This document shows positions 23,765-38,700 of a stretch of 64,000 nt of DNA, one piece after another. Below the pieces are notes generated by a model. That model was given only the letters and a program-made list of their open reading frames with translations, ran no database searches and had not been told where the DNA came from. The translations under genes were made by a program, and so were the position numbers. The first letter of the stretch is position 1, and each line of letters opens with the position of its first letter. The DNA comes from Atopsyche davidsoni (Eukaryota > Arthropoda > Insecta > Trichoptera > Hydrobiosidae), in contig JAILWY010000010.1 of assembly GCA_022113835.1 (NCBI GenBank), positions 6,907,501 through 6,971,500 of the forward strand, read 5' to 3'.

Positions 23765-26700
23765 CTGAAAATAAAAATAAAGATTGTAAGTTGGATTTCC
23801 AATCTTCATTTCTCATTCAAATACAATTTTTTTAATGAAAATTGTAGACTAAAAATATTATCATAATAATTTTTAATTTTACAGTTGACTTGGTTTAATG
23901 GCACATTGCTATTTGATTTTGAATGTTATGTGATAGGAGTAGGTAAAAAAAACTCACCTTTTACTTTTTACTTGCGTTTGGCGTGCAACATTTCCATAAG
24001 GAGTGTTTGAGTGGGGGCTTGACCAGCGCAGTGCCTCCCATACAAATGCTCTTCACCACGAGCCGCCAAGGCGTGGATTTCTGGCAGAACGACCACTAGC
24101 TTGCTGAATTTATCCTGAAATTGGAGAATGTACGTTTTACATTTATTTAATTTCCAAAGGATAGAAATTAAAAAAAACTAGAATAAAATGCCACTAATTA
24201 GGTTACGCGTAGATAAAGCCTCACGAATCAGAATATTTTGAGATTTTTTAAATAATATTTTTACCTATTTAACTATTTAAAAAATATTTGATAGCATTGT
24301 AAGAGTAAAAAGTTTGTGAAACTATTTCAAATGTGGCAGCGTTCACTAACTTACCCATCATAATTTTGTAAGAACTTATATTTACCTGAATTGAAGGATA
24401 GCATGTGAGTGTATAGTCAAGGAGAGCTGCCTGCACGGTTTCGTATCCCTCTTGGACGCATTTCCTATTTGTGATTCCTCGTACATCTGAAATTACAGAT
24501 AGTAATGGGTTAAGTAAATAAAGAATACTAAAATTCAAGTTTTAAAAATTATAAGATATCAAGAGATGGATCTGACATCAGCTTTCATTCCTATGAAAAC
24601 ATGGTCTTACATGAGTGGCAGTATAAAAAAATATATAAAAACTATAAGAAATATTTTTTTGTTTTTAGTTTACAATCTTGATTTAATAAATTCAATGATT
24701 GTGAATTTTGAAAATATTTATATACCGCTTTTTTGCTTGTGTGGATGGCAAGCCATTGTACAATGTTCATTACCTGGATTGAGAAGAAGGAGGAATTTGA
24801 CGCATATGTAATCGGAGACGTCGAATTTGAGGTCAGCGAGTTTCTGCTGCAGCTCATTGAAGTGCTCAGCGAGGGCGGGGACTCCGAGCAGGCCCAAGTA
24901 GAGAAGGTCGAACTTCTGTCCATTGTGAAGAGTGGTCTCGTCGGGCAAACCGTTGTGCATGCGCTGGTGAAGGTGGTCTAGGACCAGCATATCCGACCAC
25001 GAGTGCTGCAGCAGCTTCATTTGATCGTCCACCTATCAGGGAAAAAAGAAATAAAATTTACGTGCCGGGCTTTGAATAGACAAGCGCTACTGCATTCGCC
25101 GGGATGATTAACGCAAAGCATAAAATCTTAAATTTATCATGAAATGAAGGGAGTCTCGTGAAAGGGGGTACAAGGAAAGACAAGCAGGATGGAAGGAAAC
25201 AAAGTGATGCTTTGCATTGCGCAGTAATTTCTAGAGTTCGCGTCTCAAGCGCTGCGCAATTGGTTTTATATGGATGATTGTAGTTTACATCACATAAAGA
25301 AACAAGGTTCTCTCGTCGCGCGTGGGGCAGCCTATCTCCCTGGAGTAGTTATACAGCGCCGTGCGCCCAACCAGGTGTTACACAACGGCCGGAGACGGGC
25401 TGCGCTCGCGAGGCGGCTGATGCAGGCGACCGAAGAGTGACGGTCGGTTGCGCAAGAGCGCGCCCTGGGTCGACCGCCGCGGGCATTTCTCCTACTTTCT
25501 CCGGGCGGCGGCCATTGTCAGCGTGTCAAGAGCGCGGGGCCGCGGGACGAGCGCCAGCCGCCCGACCCACACCGGCCTTCGTCTACCATTACGATCGACT
25601 TCTCAAGATTCTACTTCATTCCTTCGCTATACGGACTAATCCAATTACAATAGCAAAACACAACCACCTCTCGAGAAGTCTGCACCGTCCGATCGTAGAG
25701 CAAGTCTATTTAAATATTTCAACCATCGAGAATTTTTAATTTTTTTATGACGAACACTGGATTTCCAAGTTCCGACTTCTCCAGTCAAATGTTCCCCTTT
25801 TTTAACGGACATTATTTCTCGACTTCTGTGGTACGATTTGATTACAAACGATATCGCATATGTGACGCTATTCGTCTGCAACTCGAAAGTGGTACACGGT
25901 TAGAATTATCTCAGTGTTACCGGATTCACGGTAAGATGGAAAGTGATCTCAATACATAACCGCGGCAGTTTTCTAGTTACATCAGGTGGCATAATGCGGA
26001 GAGAAGAGTTGGCCTTGTGGCGGGCTATTGTTACGCTTGTTAATGAACTCTACGGAGAAAGTTGTCGGCCAAGAGAGATTTCCCATTATGTACAAGTAGG
26101 GCAGCGACGTTACTTCATACCGCCGCGTTATCCAACGTCCGTGATAGCACGGGCAGGGCCGCGGATGTCGGGGACTCGAATTCAGATTATTAAAAATTAA
26201 AAAAAAACTCCTTGAATTCCTGTGCATGTCATACTCTCTTTGTAAGCCTCTATAATGATAAATCTTAAAAAAACATTTAAAGTTTACAAGTGACACTACA
26301 GTAGCTAGCGATGCGTGTTCACGTATTGAGGAAAAAAACATTTTCCAGTCAAGCTAGTAAACACATTGCATACGATATCTATTTATTATAAAACTGGTGT
26401 GATATATACTGGCATTATTATGAAAAATATTATGAAAAATACTATGAAAAAATACGCATATTTATAAGACCGAATAAAATACAAAGAGGCGTAAAGCAAT
26501 TATTCGCGTCAACATATAACACGCACTTTAAAGATATTTGTTGAATTGGTCCGCTTTAGCTGGCATCCGCTCGGGAGACCCTGGGCGAGTGCATCCGAGA
26601 GTACAACCCGGAGAGAGTTCTCACCGCTTCGTGTCTAACAGCGGCGGGAGATGGTAGGCTGAGATTGAATCCAAAATAATTATTATCCATCTCGCTTATT

Positions 26701-29700
26701 ATGTTTGTTGTATAATTTATAACCAGTATACAGGTCGCTTTCTGGGTATGCCAAAGTTACAACTGACTCTAACTAGTTTGCGGGATGAGGTATACATTTT
26801 TTTTAATATGAAATAGACGGCCAGCTTGTACTCGGTAAATAAAATTTGGTTCACAGCTGTAAGAATGCCATTGCAGGCACTCTCGTTCCGTGTGGATGAA
26901 TCTTTACCGGCGTGAGAGTTGAGTAGTACACGTGGGACATTCTAGGTCAAAATCCAATCGAGATAATGTCTTCACGATAGCTCCGGGGTTTTCAAAATTT
27001 CTCACTGCCCAAACGTACTCACATGAAAATTATTTTAAGAGGAGAACTACAAATGCAGGTTGTGAGTGTTTTTGTTGCATCTTAATGTTGCTGTAAAATT
27101 AATAGACCCGAATGCCAAATATTTATATTTCTAACGAGGTTTCAACACAAAAAAGTATACGACGGTTTCATAAGTTTTGCAGTAAACCTGTAAGGTCTAT
27201 TATCTTTGTTGATATCGCGAAAGAAGACTGCGTACGTCTTGAACAGATAATGGTTTAATATAAATTGTTTTAGCAACAAAATCAAATCGAATCCTAGCCA
27301 AACATTAGTGAAATGTACGTACAGCTCATAGGTACATATTTTTAAAATTAAAATCAGATTTCGGTCGAGAGGTATGGTAATTCAACCACTGTTCATTTCA
27401 TTGCGTTTTTCCACCAATCAGTCAAATTCGTATTGTCTCGCGTAATCGTGGGTTGAGAAAATTCATATAACATAAACGCTACCACACAGAGTTAAGTAAC
27501 ATAACAGCCGTTTAAATTTCAGAATTTTAAAATAAATTAGGTATAATTCGGCACAAGCATTGCTGGTCGGCTTATTTCGGCGTTAATTGGAACTGAATTC
27601 TGCCGGCGCGAAATGAATGCAACACGACGCGTGTAGCAACTGCGAGCATGTTCGCTCGACTCGCATGTACGCCCGCTCCCGGCGGAGCGCCGCTGGCCCG
27701 TGTCCGATTCAGTCGAACATGCCAGTGTATCGTTACAATCGGAATAATATCGATTACAACTGAAAATCGAGAACTGTTATTCCAGTACTTATAAGGAATG
27801 GTTACATTGTAATTAGCCGTTTATTTTGTACTCTACGCGATTTACGAAATTCCACAACATTGTTCGCTAATAATATCAAGGGGGATTCATTTATACGCCG
27901 CTGCAAACGAAGTAAAGCCGAGCCGGTGGTTTAATTTATTAACTACAATCCAGCTTTAACTAAAGGCTGGGATATCCAGTGAATACAGAGCTTTTTAAAA
28001 TTAAATTCAGTCAGATTACTCGAGAGTTGGAGAATAATTATTCACACAAGTAGTGCAAAACTTAATATCTTCCGGCGTGATTTCGCCTGGGGCATAACGT
28101 TGGTAAATCGCCTGTCCGTGAGTTACTATTCATGTTCACAGAAGATCGGAGTATTTAACTGAGATAACAAGAAAAGTGTTTGCAGTCGGAAAATCCGCAG
28201 TCGGCCCAGACATGCGCGCGTATACTTAGCAAAAGTTTTCGTCATGTAAATAAAGCCGAATTACAGAGATTAATAATAAATAATCCTCGTCGGATTAAGT
28301 CAGCAGGAATTAATATTGCTGAATCTTGTGTGCTGAAGGTTATGTTTTATCATCTTCGTATAAGTACATAACGCGTGGAGTTTGATGGTTTATTGCCTCC
28401 CACAAGCTGGCGGCGATATGAAGCAATTCAGAAAAATATTCCGAGCAGTAGTTTTAAGTGTCACGCACCGACGGCAGGTGCACTCACCACCTCACCGCGT
28501 CTTCCGTCGAGCTCGGATTCGTTACAAGACCATAATGTATGCAGTATCAAAGTTGCAGTTTATGATGCAAGATAAAGGAGTTTCACTGTTGCTATTTAAA
28601 ATTCATCTGACAAGTTAGTTCTGATTATCTCAACAGTCGCAAGTACAATTTTCAGGTAAAGAGTAAGTTCAGATCCCGCGAGGAATTACGTTATTTTTAC
28701 TGATAACCTAAACTACCTTCAGTTCATACTTTTAAGGAATAATGCATGCTTAAGCTGCATTCAGACTGTAAATTTTTGGCCTAGTGAAACTGTCCCAATC
28801 ACGAAGTTTTACTTTAGAGAAAGAGTAGGTAGAACACGCGCGGCTCGAGTAGGCAGAATGAGTCGCTGTGAGCTGCAACGTTAGCACATTTGGAACGATC
28901 GTGTCGGAGTGGCTGGCTGTTAATTCATCGGCGAGTCGCACGTGTGCGGAGCGGGGCGGGGTGTGGGGGGCGCGGGCGGAGAGAAAGGGAGGCCCAGAGC
29001 CGGCAACGCCGCGACCGCGCGTTACATAACCGAAGGATACGAGAAAATTATCAACATGCCGCGCTGCAACGGGCCTGACCACCGGACCTCGACCCTCAGC
29101 GCCGAGGGAGGCCACTCGCCACACACCGCGAAGCTAATCACAATACGCCTAGATTTGCAGCACTAGAGCTCCTCCCGGACTGACCTACTTCCCAGTGGCG
29201 GCTAGAGCAGCGTACGTTTTCACCCGGAAAATTTTCACACGATAAGCACAATTTTAAGATGGGATAGTCTGAATAAGCCCCTGGTAAATATATAGTTAAA
29301 ATGGGCACACTGTTATACGCGCGCCTCCGACAACAACCCATGGCGGTGGAGTTATTCGAGGGCTCAGCGAGCACCCCGGATGCTCTGGAGTAACCTTGGA
29401 ACCGGGAGTGCCGAAGTGTTTCGCGTCCGAGAGCCGCAGAGATGAAGTGCGCCCGTTTATTCATTCAGGCGCGCAATAGCGCCTCGAACAATGAGCCTGG
29501 TGCGCGGGTCTTGCTTTCCGTCTGCATACTGCAGCGATCTGCTGAAGTATAATGGACCGGCAGCCGATAGGAGACGGACCTAGTTGGCCTCTACGCTTGA
29601 CGAGTGCAAAGCGTCATCGCCGCCGTGCTCTGCCGAAATAAGGATATCCGGTGAGTTTAGGCACAAATATAAATTTAATAATACCGTACAAACTGAACGG

Positions 29701-32700
29701 TGTGAGGGTCAACGCCTTTGTTATTGTTATCAGCTTCTACGGCCTCTGAGCTTTCGAACTATCAAGACGAGTTCCTTAAAAATAACTTTCAGCTTATTCG
29801 AATGGTAAATTGTTGTCGATTTTTTTATAAAATAAATTATTTTCTTTAAGAGACATATATCGTTTAATGAAAATAAACTAAGCCGCAATAGCACTTGCAT
29901 AGAACAATGATCATTAATACTTATGCTTATTATTTATAATTTAACAATATAGTCTCATCAAAGGTTTATTACTATAACTACCCTGTTCGGTTAACATATT
30001 CCATACATGTTTTGTAAATTATTATGCAGTTTGCCAATCTCGTGCTTGTGGGGTTTTCTGTAAATCGACAAATCGCTATCTAGCCAAGAGCACCAATGCC
30101 TTATACAGCAGGGTAACAGTGTCACGTCCTCGTACTGCATGCGGCTTTAGTTACTCACTGTATGTAAAAAGCTGTAAATGTCGTATGTACAAGTGAATAA
30201 CTTTCCTTTATAAAATGCAATACATTATAACATCGCAAATCCGCAGCAAAAACAGAATTCATTAGTCAATGATACAATAATAAAAAAACATATCGCGCGA
30301 TGCAAGACAATCAATGGGAAAAGGAATATTAGTGGGATTTGTTAGGTAAAAAATATAAAAAGGTAACAAAAGTAAAGAACAAAATTTAAAATAGGTTATG
30401 AATGATAAACGAAATGAATAGAAGGTATCTGGGAAAGTTCGAGAACTTCATCGTAGGCAAACTCACCTTTAGATCCTTGAAGAATGCGGTGTTTCTCGCC
30501 CAGTCCACTTGTGAGAACAGATTTTGGTCCAAAACTTTACACATCAACTCGAACAGGTCCACTTCACACTGATTGTACGTTTGGCTCTGAAGGAGTCCGA
30601 ACAGCGAGTTCTGCCACTCTCGGTCGTCGATGGATTGAACAAAGTCCCGGATCATGGGGGACACGCGCAGCGGCTCGGTGGTGGAGCCGGCCTCGGCGGT
30701 GGTGGTATCGGAGGCGCCAAAGCCGAAGGACTCGGGCGACACCGAGTGCGGGGAGCGCGTGGTGGAGTTGGGGCCTGCCCATCCCTTGTCGGGCGGCGGT
30801 GCGACGGGCGGCAGCGCGGCCATGGCCAGCGAGGCGCCCGGGGGGCCCGGCGCGCCCGCGGGGCTGGGCGACGAGTCCGGCGAGCTGGTGAGCGACGACA
30901 CCTGCGGGATCTGGATCTCCTGCTTGATGGGCAGCGAGTAGGGCGAGCCGCAGTAGCCGCCCAGCGCCAGCGAGCCCTCGGCCCCCAGCGAGCCGCGCAG
31001 CGTCTGCACGGCCATCTGGCGCTGGCGCATCATCTGCAGCTTGCGCGCGCGGTCCCGCTTGTACATGGGCCCGAACTTGTTGCGCCCGCCGCGCATCCGG
31101 TCCGCTCGAACCGCTGCAACAACCGAACTATTACAGGAGGCCGTCCTGCGCCCCACTCCCGCTGGGGATACCGCTTCTTATCCTACGCTACCTATCACGC
31201 AAACCTAAGTCAGAGCAGTGGATAGCGCTTGCCGTACGAGACTATGTATTTATATTCGTCATGCCTGTGAAATCCTTCTAGTTTCAATTTTTAATTGGGT
31301 ATTTGTACGAAATTAATCAGTCTTATGTGATTGTGGATAGTAACTTAAAATGAACAATTCGTATTTTCATTTTAAGTAAGGCAAATATATAAAATTATTT
31401 TTTATGCATATAAGTTGTATTAGAGTTTATTTACAAACTAGTAAGTCGCTGCAAGTGGTTGAGAATGTCGTAGCACAGAATTCTCGATGCGAGCCAATAG
31501 ATTTTCCGTAATGGGAGATATACTTACCGACATTATTCGCTATTAAAATGCATATAAGAACATAGACGCGTTCTACTGCATAATATTGATTTCAAATTTA
31601 TTGAGGTTTTATAAATTCATAGGCAAGTGGCATAATTTGGTTAAATTTAATGGTTGAAATAAAACATTGAAGCTACATGAATGCAACCATTATATTTATT
31701 TTGCGATGCATTATTGTTGCCCTGAGTTTTTTTTTTGTTTTTTTGTTTTCATTTTTCAAGGTTGTCACTATTATAGGAAAGGAGTAAACGACATCACCAG
31801 TGCCTAGGGCAGCAATGCCATTTGAAAATAGAGATTAGTCACGCGACATACTTTAGTATCTGCGATGATACAAGCACTAGACAGGAAAATCTATTTTTTG
31901 TTTCTACGCGCAAAATTATTATAAAGTCAAAGCATCGATATTTAAATTCAAGATCTTTAAAAATATATAATAAGAGCATAACGCTTTTACGCACGAGTCG
32001 ATTGAGCCGTTGGATCATCGGGGCCGTTGAAACAGAATAAAATCGCGAAGCATTTAAAAGCTCGTAGAATTTCTAGAGGGATGAGCAGTGAGATGAGCTC
32101 CGAGGCCGAGAGCCGCCACGACCGCTGACGTCCGGCGAGCAGCGGCGGCACGACGGTGGTGCCGTACTACGGAGCCGCCTTAAGCTAACCGAGTATCAAC
32201 TTTCCTTCGTCCTTGGAAGCGGTTGCATAACGCGATCGGTATGCGGGCTGCAGCCTGACAGCTTAGCTAGACTTCGCTTTTTATATCGACCGTGAGTATC
32301 CGCGATCTCAAAACCCAAAACCCGACCGCATTGTTTATCTTCCCGGTCTGGATGAGCCGGTACCGACTCGGTTTGAACGTGGGATTTTTTCACCGAGCCG
32401 ACGGGTCACTGCAGCTCGGCTACGGATGACGTTCGCTTATGGTAAAGGGGGGACTAGCAGCGAGGCGTCGCACGATGCCTCAATTGATATCCGCTTAAGC
32501 GAGGCGGACGCGTAACATATTAATTGTTGAGCAACTCGCTCGGAGCACGTTGCATCTAAAAATACCTCCCATCCGCAGCCTGACGCACACGTTGGTGTTA
32601 CTACAAAATAATGCAGGAGCCGTTGCTTCCGGCGGTAGCCGGAAAATGTCTTCGTTTCGGGACTCAGAATTCTCAACATCGAACGGTCTCTTCGAGCAAA

Positions 32701-35700
32701 CATCTTAAGTGAGACTCATTATAAATCATTCCATTTGGTATTTTTTGCTGGCGGGTCGCATAGACGTTCGCGTACCCCAATTCAGCGAATCGAAGGATTA
32801 GAGCTGGCGTGGTTTATACCTGGGCCAGAGTGAAGTGGCGCGGGGAAAACCGAGATTTGATGGTCCACGAATAAACTGATTCGCCTGCCGTCGCGCCGCT
32901 CGGCCGCAAGCCCGCGTGTACGTGAATAAATAACCCCTACTAATGAAACAATAAATATCAGGTGTCCTTTGGGGGCCAATTAAATCTATCGTAATATAGA
33001 AATTTACTTATGTCGGAGAAAGACGAGATTTTTCGTAGTTATTTACACCACTATGTCAACTTATCGCTTATCATTGCACGAGTAAAAAAGTATTCGTTTT
33101 AATAAATAATGTATAGTAAACGAACGACTCGTGTGACAATGGCGCTGCATTGTTAGTAGTGTTATCACGGCGAGCGACGCAGAACGAGCGCACGGTTGCT
33201 CAGCTTGGATTGTAGAATAAAGTGATTTATTGAAATCGAGTGATATGATTCGGCATGTTATTTCGAATCGTTTAATGCGCTACAAGAGCGCACGCAGATC
33301 TTTGGTTATTGTCTCAATTAGGTCGTCTATTGACCATTACGGTCATTGTCACCGAGCCGATCAAAACAAGACCTGGCCACTGGGACCTCCGACCACGTGG
33401 CAGCGGACCGCCTGCGCTGCTGCACTCAACAATAGTAAATCGATAAAGCTTTTCGTTTACGAACAGTTTATAGGTATAGGTATCAAACATTATTTGCGGC
33501 CTTAATTTTAATACGAATTTATAACATTTGAAATCATTGTATTTAGGGCCAGCGAAGTTAAAGATTAATTAAAATTCAAGCTGGATTGTAATATTGATTG
33601 TACCTACTGTAAATTTCCGCGAATCCGGTCTATATAAAGTATGTAATATTAGCATTTCATCTCATTATTTTTTACACGTAATTGGAGCAGCATACAGAAA
33701 CACAAATAACAAAAATGAATATCATAAAATAATATTACGTATCTACGGAAGTACTTTCCCAATCAAGCCCGCTTCTTGGAAAAGGGAGACATGAAATAGA
33801 CTGAATTTTAATTAAAGACTTCTTATTTGAGATATAATATGAAATGTGTGTGTCGACCTATTTGTGTATTGTTTCGCTTTGCCATTAAAAAATATTATTC
33901 CCGCAAGCGACACAGTGGAATGGTGTGGTTACATTTGGTTTCTGCTCCTTGTACAGATATTATGTTATTTTTCTTTACTTCAATTACGTAGCTCGGCACA
34001 GGGAAGGCAGACGTATCGTCGGTATCTCGCGAGTAACTTCCCAAACAATAGCTGCTTGCATTCTCACGGAAAGCGGTCTCCACAGTGGCGTACAGGTCTA
34101 CGTTATTTTAAATTTAAAAAAGACAAACCGCTTTGATATCAACACGAACGACTCAATCCAATATATCAAATTGCTGATTCGTGATACAAGGGCGGTTACC
34201 ATACAAGTAAATTATTTGATAGTTACATGTTTGAATTTTGATTGTCGTATACATTTGTTATGTATTACATATATTATGCCACTAGTTTGATTATTTTTTT
34301 TACGTTAAAAACGAAAAACGTCACAATCGAAATGTATGTACTTAAAAAAAAAAATACAAAAGCTTTAAATTCATCGCACGTCACTGGAATCTCCGCTTTT
34401 TACGCTTTGTGTGTCACGGTTGGCCGCTGTCCCTTCTACAAGCAAAATTTAGCTACATTAAATAAAGTTTTTGAAAAAAATAAAAGTCACCTATTAAGTT
34501 AATTATTGAGTAAAATAATTCGGCCTGTGTGATGTCGATCTTGAAATGGCGAGCACTCGCTAGACGCGCCGGCTCGGCCGCAGTCGTGTTATTCCAACGC
34601 AGCATGCGAGTGCAGTGCATCACACATGGCTGGAATACGCTCAACCGAGGTCAAGTTTACTACGATTTTCTAATAATGAGTCTACTTCCTTATAAATAGT
34701 ATCTACTGCATCATAACACTTGCAATATTGCTTTGACTTGCGAAATCGTTTTGCAGACTCTTACGATTGATAATAAAACATATTAACACAAAAATACGCT
34801 ACTCGGTCAGCTGTCGATTAGGTCGCGCCGTGTGAGGTGCGCTTTGAATTTGAATTTGTGATTTGAAAAATAACTTATTTTTATTGTGAGAAGAGATTTA
34901 TTATTTGTTTTACACGATAAATACATACCACCTGCACATTTGAATATTTTAAAAATATATATGTATTTAACGTTAATATGTTGTGTTTTGGGTTTTATTG
35001 TAAAGAACGGCATGCTCAGATTAGAAATCCACCGCACGCCACTGTTAATGTCACTATTGCAATAAGAGCTCTATTTATGGATACCTACACTTCCATGCGG
35101 GTATGCAAGTACTAACCAGAAAAAGAAAAAAATAGTAAAATAAGTGCTAAGTTTATAGGGTATTGTTTATGTGACCGCATAGAATGACAATTTATTTTCT
35201 TTAAGCTCTTTATGCTCAATAGATAATACCTAGAGTCTATCCGCAGAAGTTAAAGTAAATGAATAAAATAAGTTATCATAAACTAATGTTTGCTGGTGTT
35301 TTTTATTGATATTAATTTTTACGCCTAATCGCTTTTTACAAATAAAGTCGCCTGTCGTTCGAGTAATGGAATCATTCAAGATTTGGGTATTTTTCTCGAG
35401 TGTGGATAATATTTTACGGTTATGTTATATATACCGTATTTGTTGATTTTTGGAAATAAAACTGTAGTGGAACAATGCAGTAGTTTAAAGCAACAGTTAA
35501 AATCACAGTGATTTTATTTATTTAAGACTTAATAAAAAAAGATAATCATAATCTTGTATTTAAAAAAATAAATATATTCTGTATCGTTTAATATAGTTTT
35601 ATTGCAATTACTATAAAATGTATTAAAAAAAGTATGCGTTTGCAGTATTTCAACAAAATATACTATTAAAAGACATCGGTACCGCCGAGCGAGTTGGCAT

Positions 35701-38700
35701 TTACTAGTTGAATGAATATAAACACAAAAAACAAAGCTTTAACGGGCGTACAATAATGAGTCATGAGTCTAACGACTGTGCTATGTTACAAATGAGAAAT
35801 GAAAAAAATTCGTTTGACCGGTGATTCTGCATAATGTCGGTTTTATTCAAATTCAACTTGCATATATAATATAAATTACAACATACATAAGCAAGTCTTA
35901 CGTAATTACAATGATTTATCTAAAATGCAGTAAACAGTAGTAAGCATTAATCCTGGTTTAAGAGATTAGCCCGCTCGTGTATAATTAGTGCGGTTTTGAA
36001 GATGTCGGAGCGTTTCGGCGCAGTCTGGGGCTCGGGAAATGCTTCCAGAGCCGCCGGTCGGCCGGGCCGGGCGCGCGCCCGTGACGGCCTGCGACCTCGG
36101 CCCACTTGCGCGGGGCTAGGTGTGCAATGCGAGAGTTATCACGACGGAGATTAAAAAAACACATGCTAAATACAAGTTGCGAGAACAGTATATACTCAAT
36201 TTTAAACTAATCCGTCATTTTGGAGGGGGACTCGCATGTGTTTCGTTAAAACACGTATAACGAGTAGCTACGAAGAATTAAAATTATTGATGAGAAAATG
36301 TCATAATATAAGCAAATTTTAATAATGTATTTTCGTTTCACCATTGCTATCTCGAAATATACGAAATTTAAGGATTTTAAGTTTGATACAGTTAATGCAA
36401 AAAAATGCTCGCCGCACAATGGTGAGTTGTAAAGTTGGAAGTTAAATATGTTTCGTGTTTGCCGGGATCAGCAACACATACACTGTGCAGGCTTGTTCAG
36501 AAAAAAGAGAATTTTGCAATATTTATCCGACAAAAAAGCACTCGCCTTCTACAGCTCCACTCGGGTTTAGAGATTTTTATTACCCACCTGCGATTTGAAG
36601 GCATTGAGTAAAGTCGTGGGGAACAATGGCATTTGTTTTATTTTCGCTGTAGGACTGGTGCAGGTTGTCAAACTTCAGAGAAAATCGGGAGCATTGTTCG
36701 TTGAAAAATGTAGGATGCAGAATCATGTTTATGGCTTAAGGTTTAAGTGTGCGTCCGTCGGGCAGTCTTAATAGCCTTCATTGTTTCCGAGGACCGGCGG
36801 TTGATGTACACGAGCATATTTTCAATTCTGAACCTACTTTGCAGGGATTCGAGTCGCAGCGTGCGCTTTGCAATACAAGTATTGAAGAAAATCCAAATGA
36901 CCAACTCCTACATTTTGTCGGTAGACTCGCCTAGCTCCAACTTTAAATGCCACTCGGCGTGTGTCTCTGTCGCTAGTACAAATTCTACGTACCTTTCCAT
37001 TCGCGAGATACAAAGCCTGTTTTATTCCCGCAAGAAAGCCGAGTAGATAACACGAAATATCAATTCAAGCTTTATCTAATTTAGGCCACTGCTGCACCGT
37101 GTCGGGTACGTAGATTATCGTAATAAGAATCCAGTGACAAAAAATTACATTCACCATTCAAGTCGTTTTCACTAGGTGCAAACTTTTCGAATTAGGTATA
37201 GCCAGGCGCGGAGTAATAAAGTACGCCTAGATTGCCACAACGACTGCAACTCGACCCGCCGTAATACAAGTTGAATTCAGTACGCCGAGTTTATTTCAAA
37301 TTTAGCACAAATGAACACTATAGGTAATGCCTCCGATGCGCTGTGCGGCGCGAACGCGACCAGGTACAATACACGCCTCGATACAGTCGCAGCCGAGTGC
37401 TACGTGCGATACGGAAACTTCCAAGTACCCGATTTTAACAAATATATTTAATGTTATAGAAAGTGCAATTACTGGAAGAGCAATTACAACGGTGAATACC
37501 GTCTTGGTTTTTAAATTTATTAATTATGAAAATGAAGTCGCTTGCATAACTCAGACAATACGTTTCATACAATGTAAGTTAGCGCGTACGTATGGCTCGT
37601 TATTGCGATAACCGGAGGCTTTGCGGTCGCCGATTGAATTGATTTATATCTCCACATATTTAAGCTTTGAAAAATGTTTTTATTTTAATTATTTAATAAA
37701 TGGGTGTATGCGATTTAGTAACTTCATAATCAAGGCAATAGTTGAATGAGTCTCCAATATATAAAATTTTACATTTATTGCTAAGATCCATATTTGACAA
37801 TTTCGTCTTAGACACGCACCAGACGCCTCGACACAGAGCTGCGAGCAGCCAAACTTCGTGCTATTATTGGCAAAAGTGCCATTTAGAGCGTAGGGCGGCG
37901 TCAGTGAGTGGCCGAGTGCATTCGAGACCGGTGGAGAGTCGCTCGACCGCTTGCCGACATCTGCCGCTTACGTAAATCATGGCCGGGCGGGCGCGAGGAC
38001 CATACGCAGAGGGTCGGATTCTGACGACAATTTGCATAGATCAACTTTAATTTGTTTGATAACGATTACGAAAACGGCGGTGAAGTCGCGCGCCCGCTAC
38101 CGCACGACTCGGCCTATTGTCCAGTCTGCCCCGACAGATAGCTATACTTTGATGTTCACCGGATTCAGAACAATTCGGAGATATCAAAAAGTACACAGTT
38201 TTGTATTTATTGACGCTTTAATGTGAGAATAGCGACAATCGAAGCCGGTACTTAGTGACATTGTTTCGTTCGGTCGGGGGGAATAATGCGGGTGTGTTTT
38301 GCTTAGTCCGATAATCTCACTAGTTATTTATTTATTACATTGTAATATTTTCCGCGAGTGGCCGTACCGGCATAGATTACAGTTGAAGGAGATTTAAAAA
38401 AAAAAATACTTTACTTTAAAAAAATATTGTACGTAGACGGACAGTCAAGTACAAATCATCCATTCGAGTTTTGAAATACTAATTTATTTAAATTTATATG
38501 ACGTCGAGTCGTTATGGAGGCCGAAGACTGTTGAGAAAAGCGTTTGTGAAAATGTTTAAATAAAAGTTTACAAATCACAACATCGGTTGAGAAAAATATA
38601 AAAACTTAAAACGTTTATCGTCGAGTTAAGCTGCTACAAAATAATTAAAATGCCGATAGAGCGAAGTTACGGCAATAGAGAATAGAAATGTTCGACCTAC

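Larger units (their letters stand above)
25033..30466 (-). other. FTZ-F1 intron 2 (5.4 kb) with CpG-rich patches
   Basis: AT-rich DNA is interrupted by GC/CpG-rich patches at about 25310-25600, 26540-26660, 27590-27720, 28880-29160 and 29330-29640. No coding similarity is seen. An HR3-like half-site (10 of 11 bases) lies at 26939-26949. A plus-strand donor-like GTGAGT follows the last patch at 29651. Confidence 0.7.

Noticed and set aside
24566..24981. Plus-strand frames over the FTZ-F1 ligand-binding exon
   Set aside because: Antisense shadows of exon 24774-25032.
30484..31225. Long plus-strand open frames (up to 233 codons) over the FTZ-F1 exon
   Set aside because: They are antisense to a secure exon and arise from its GC-rich Ser/Pro/Ala/Gly codons; they resemble no protein and run past the exon boundary.
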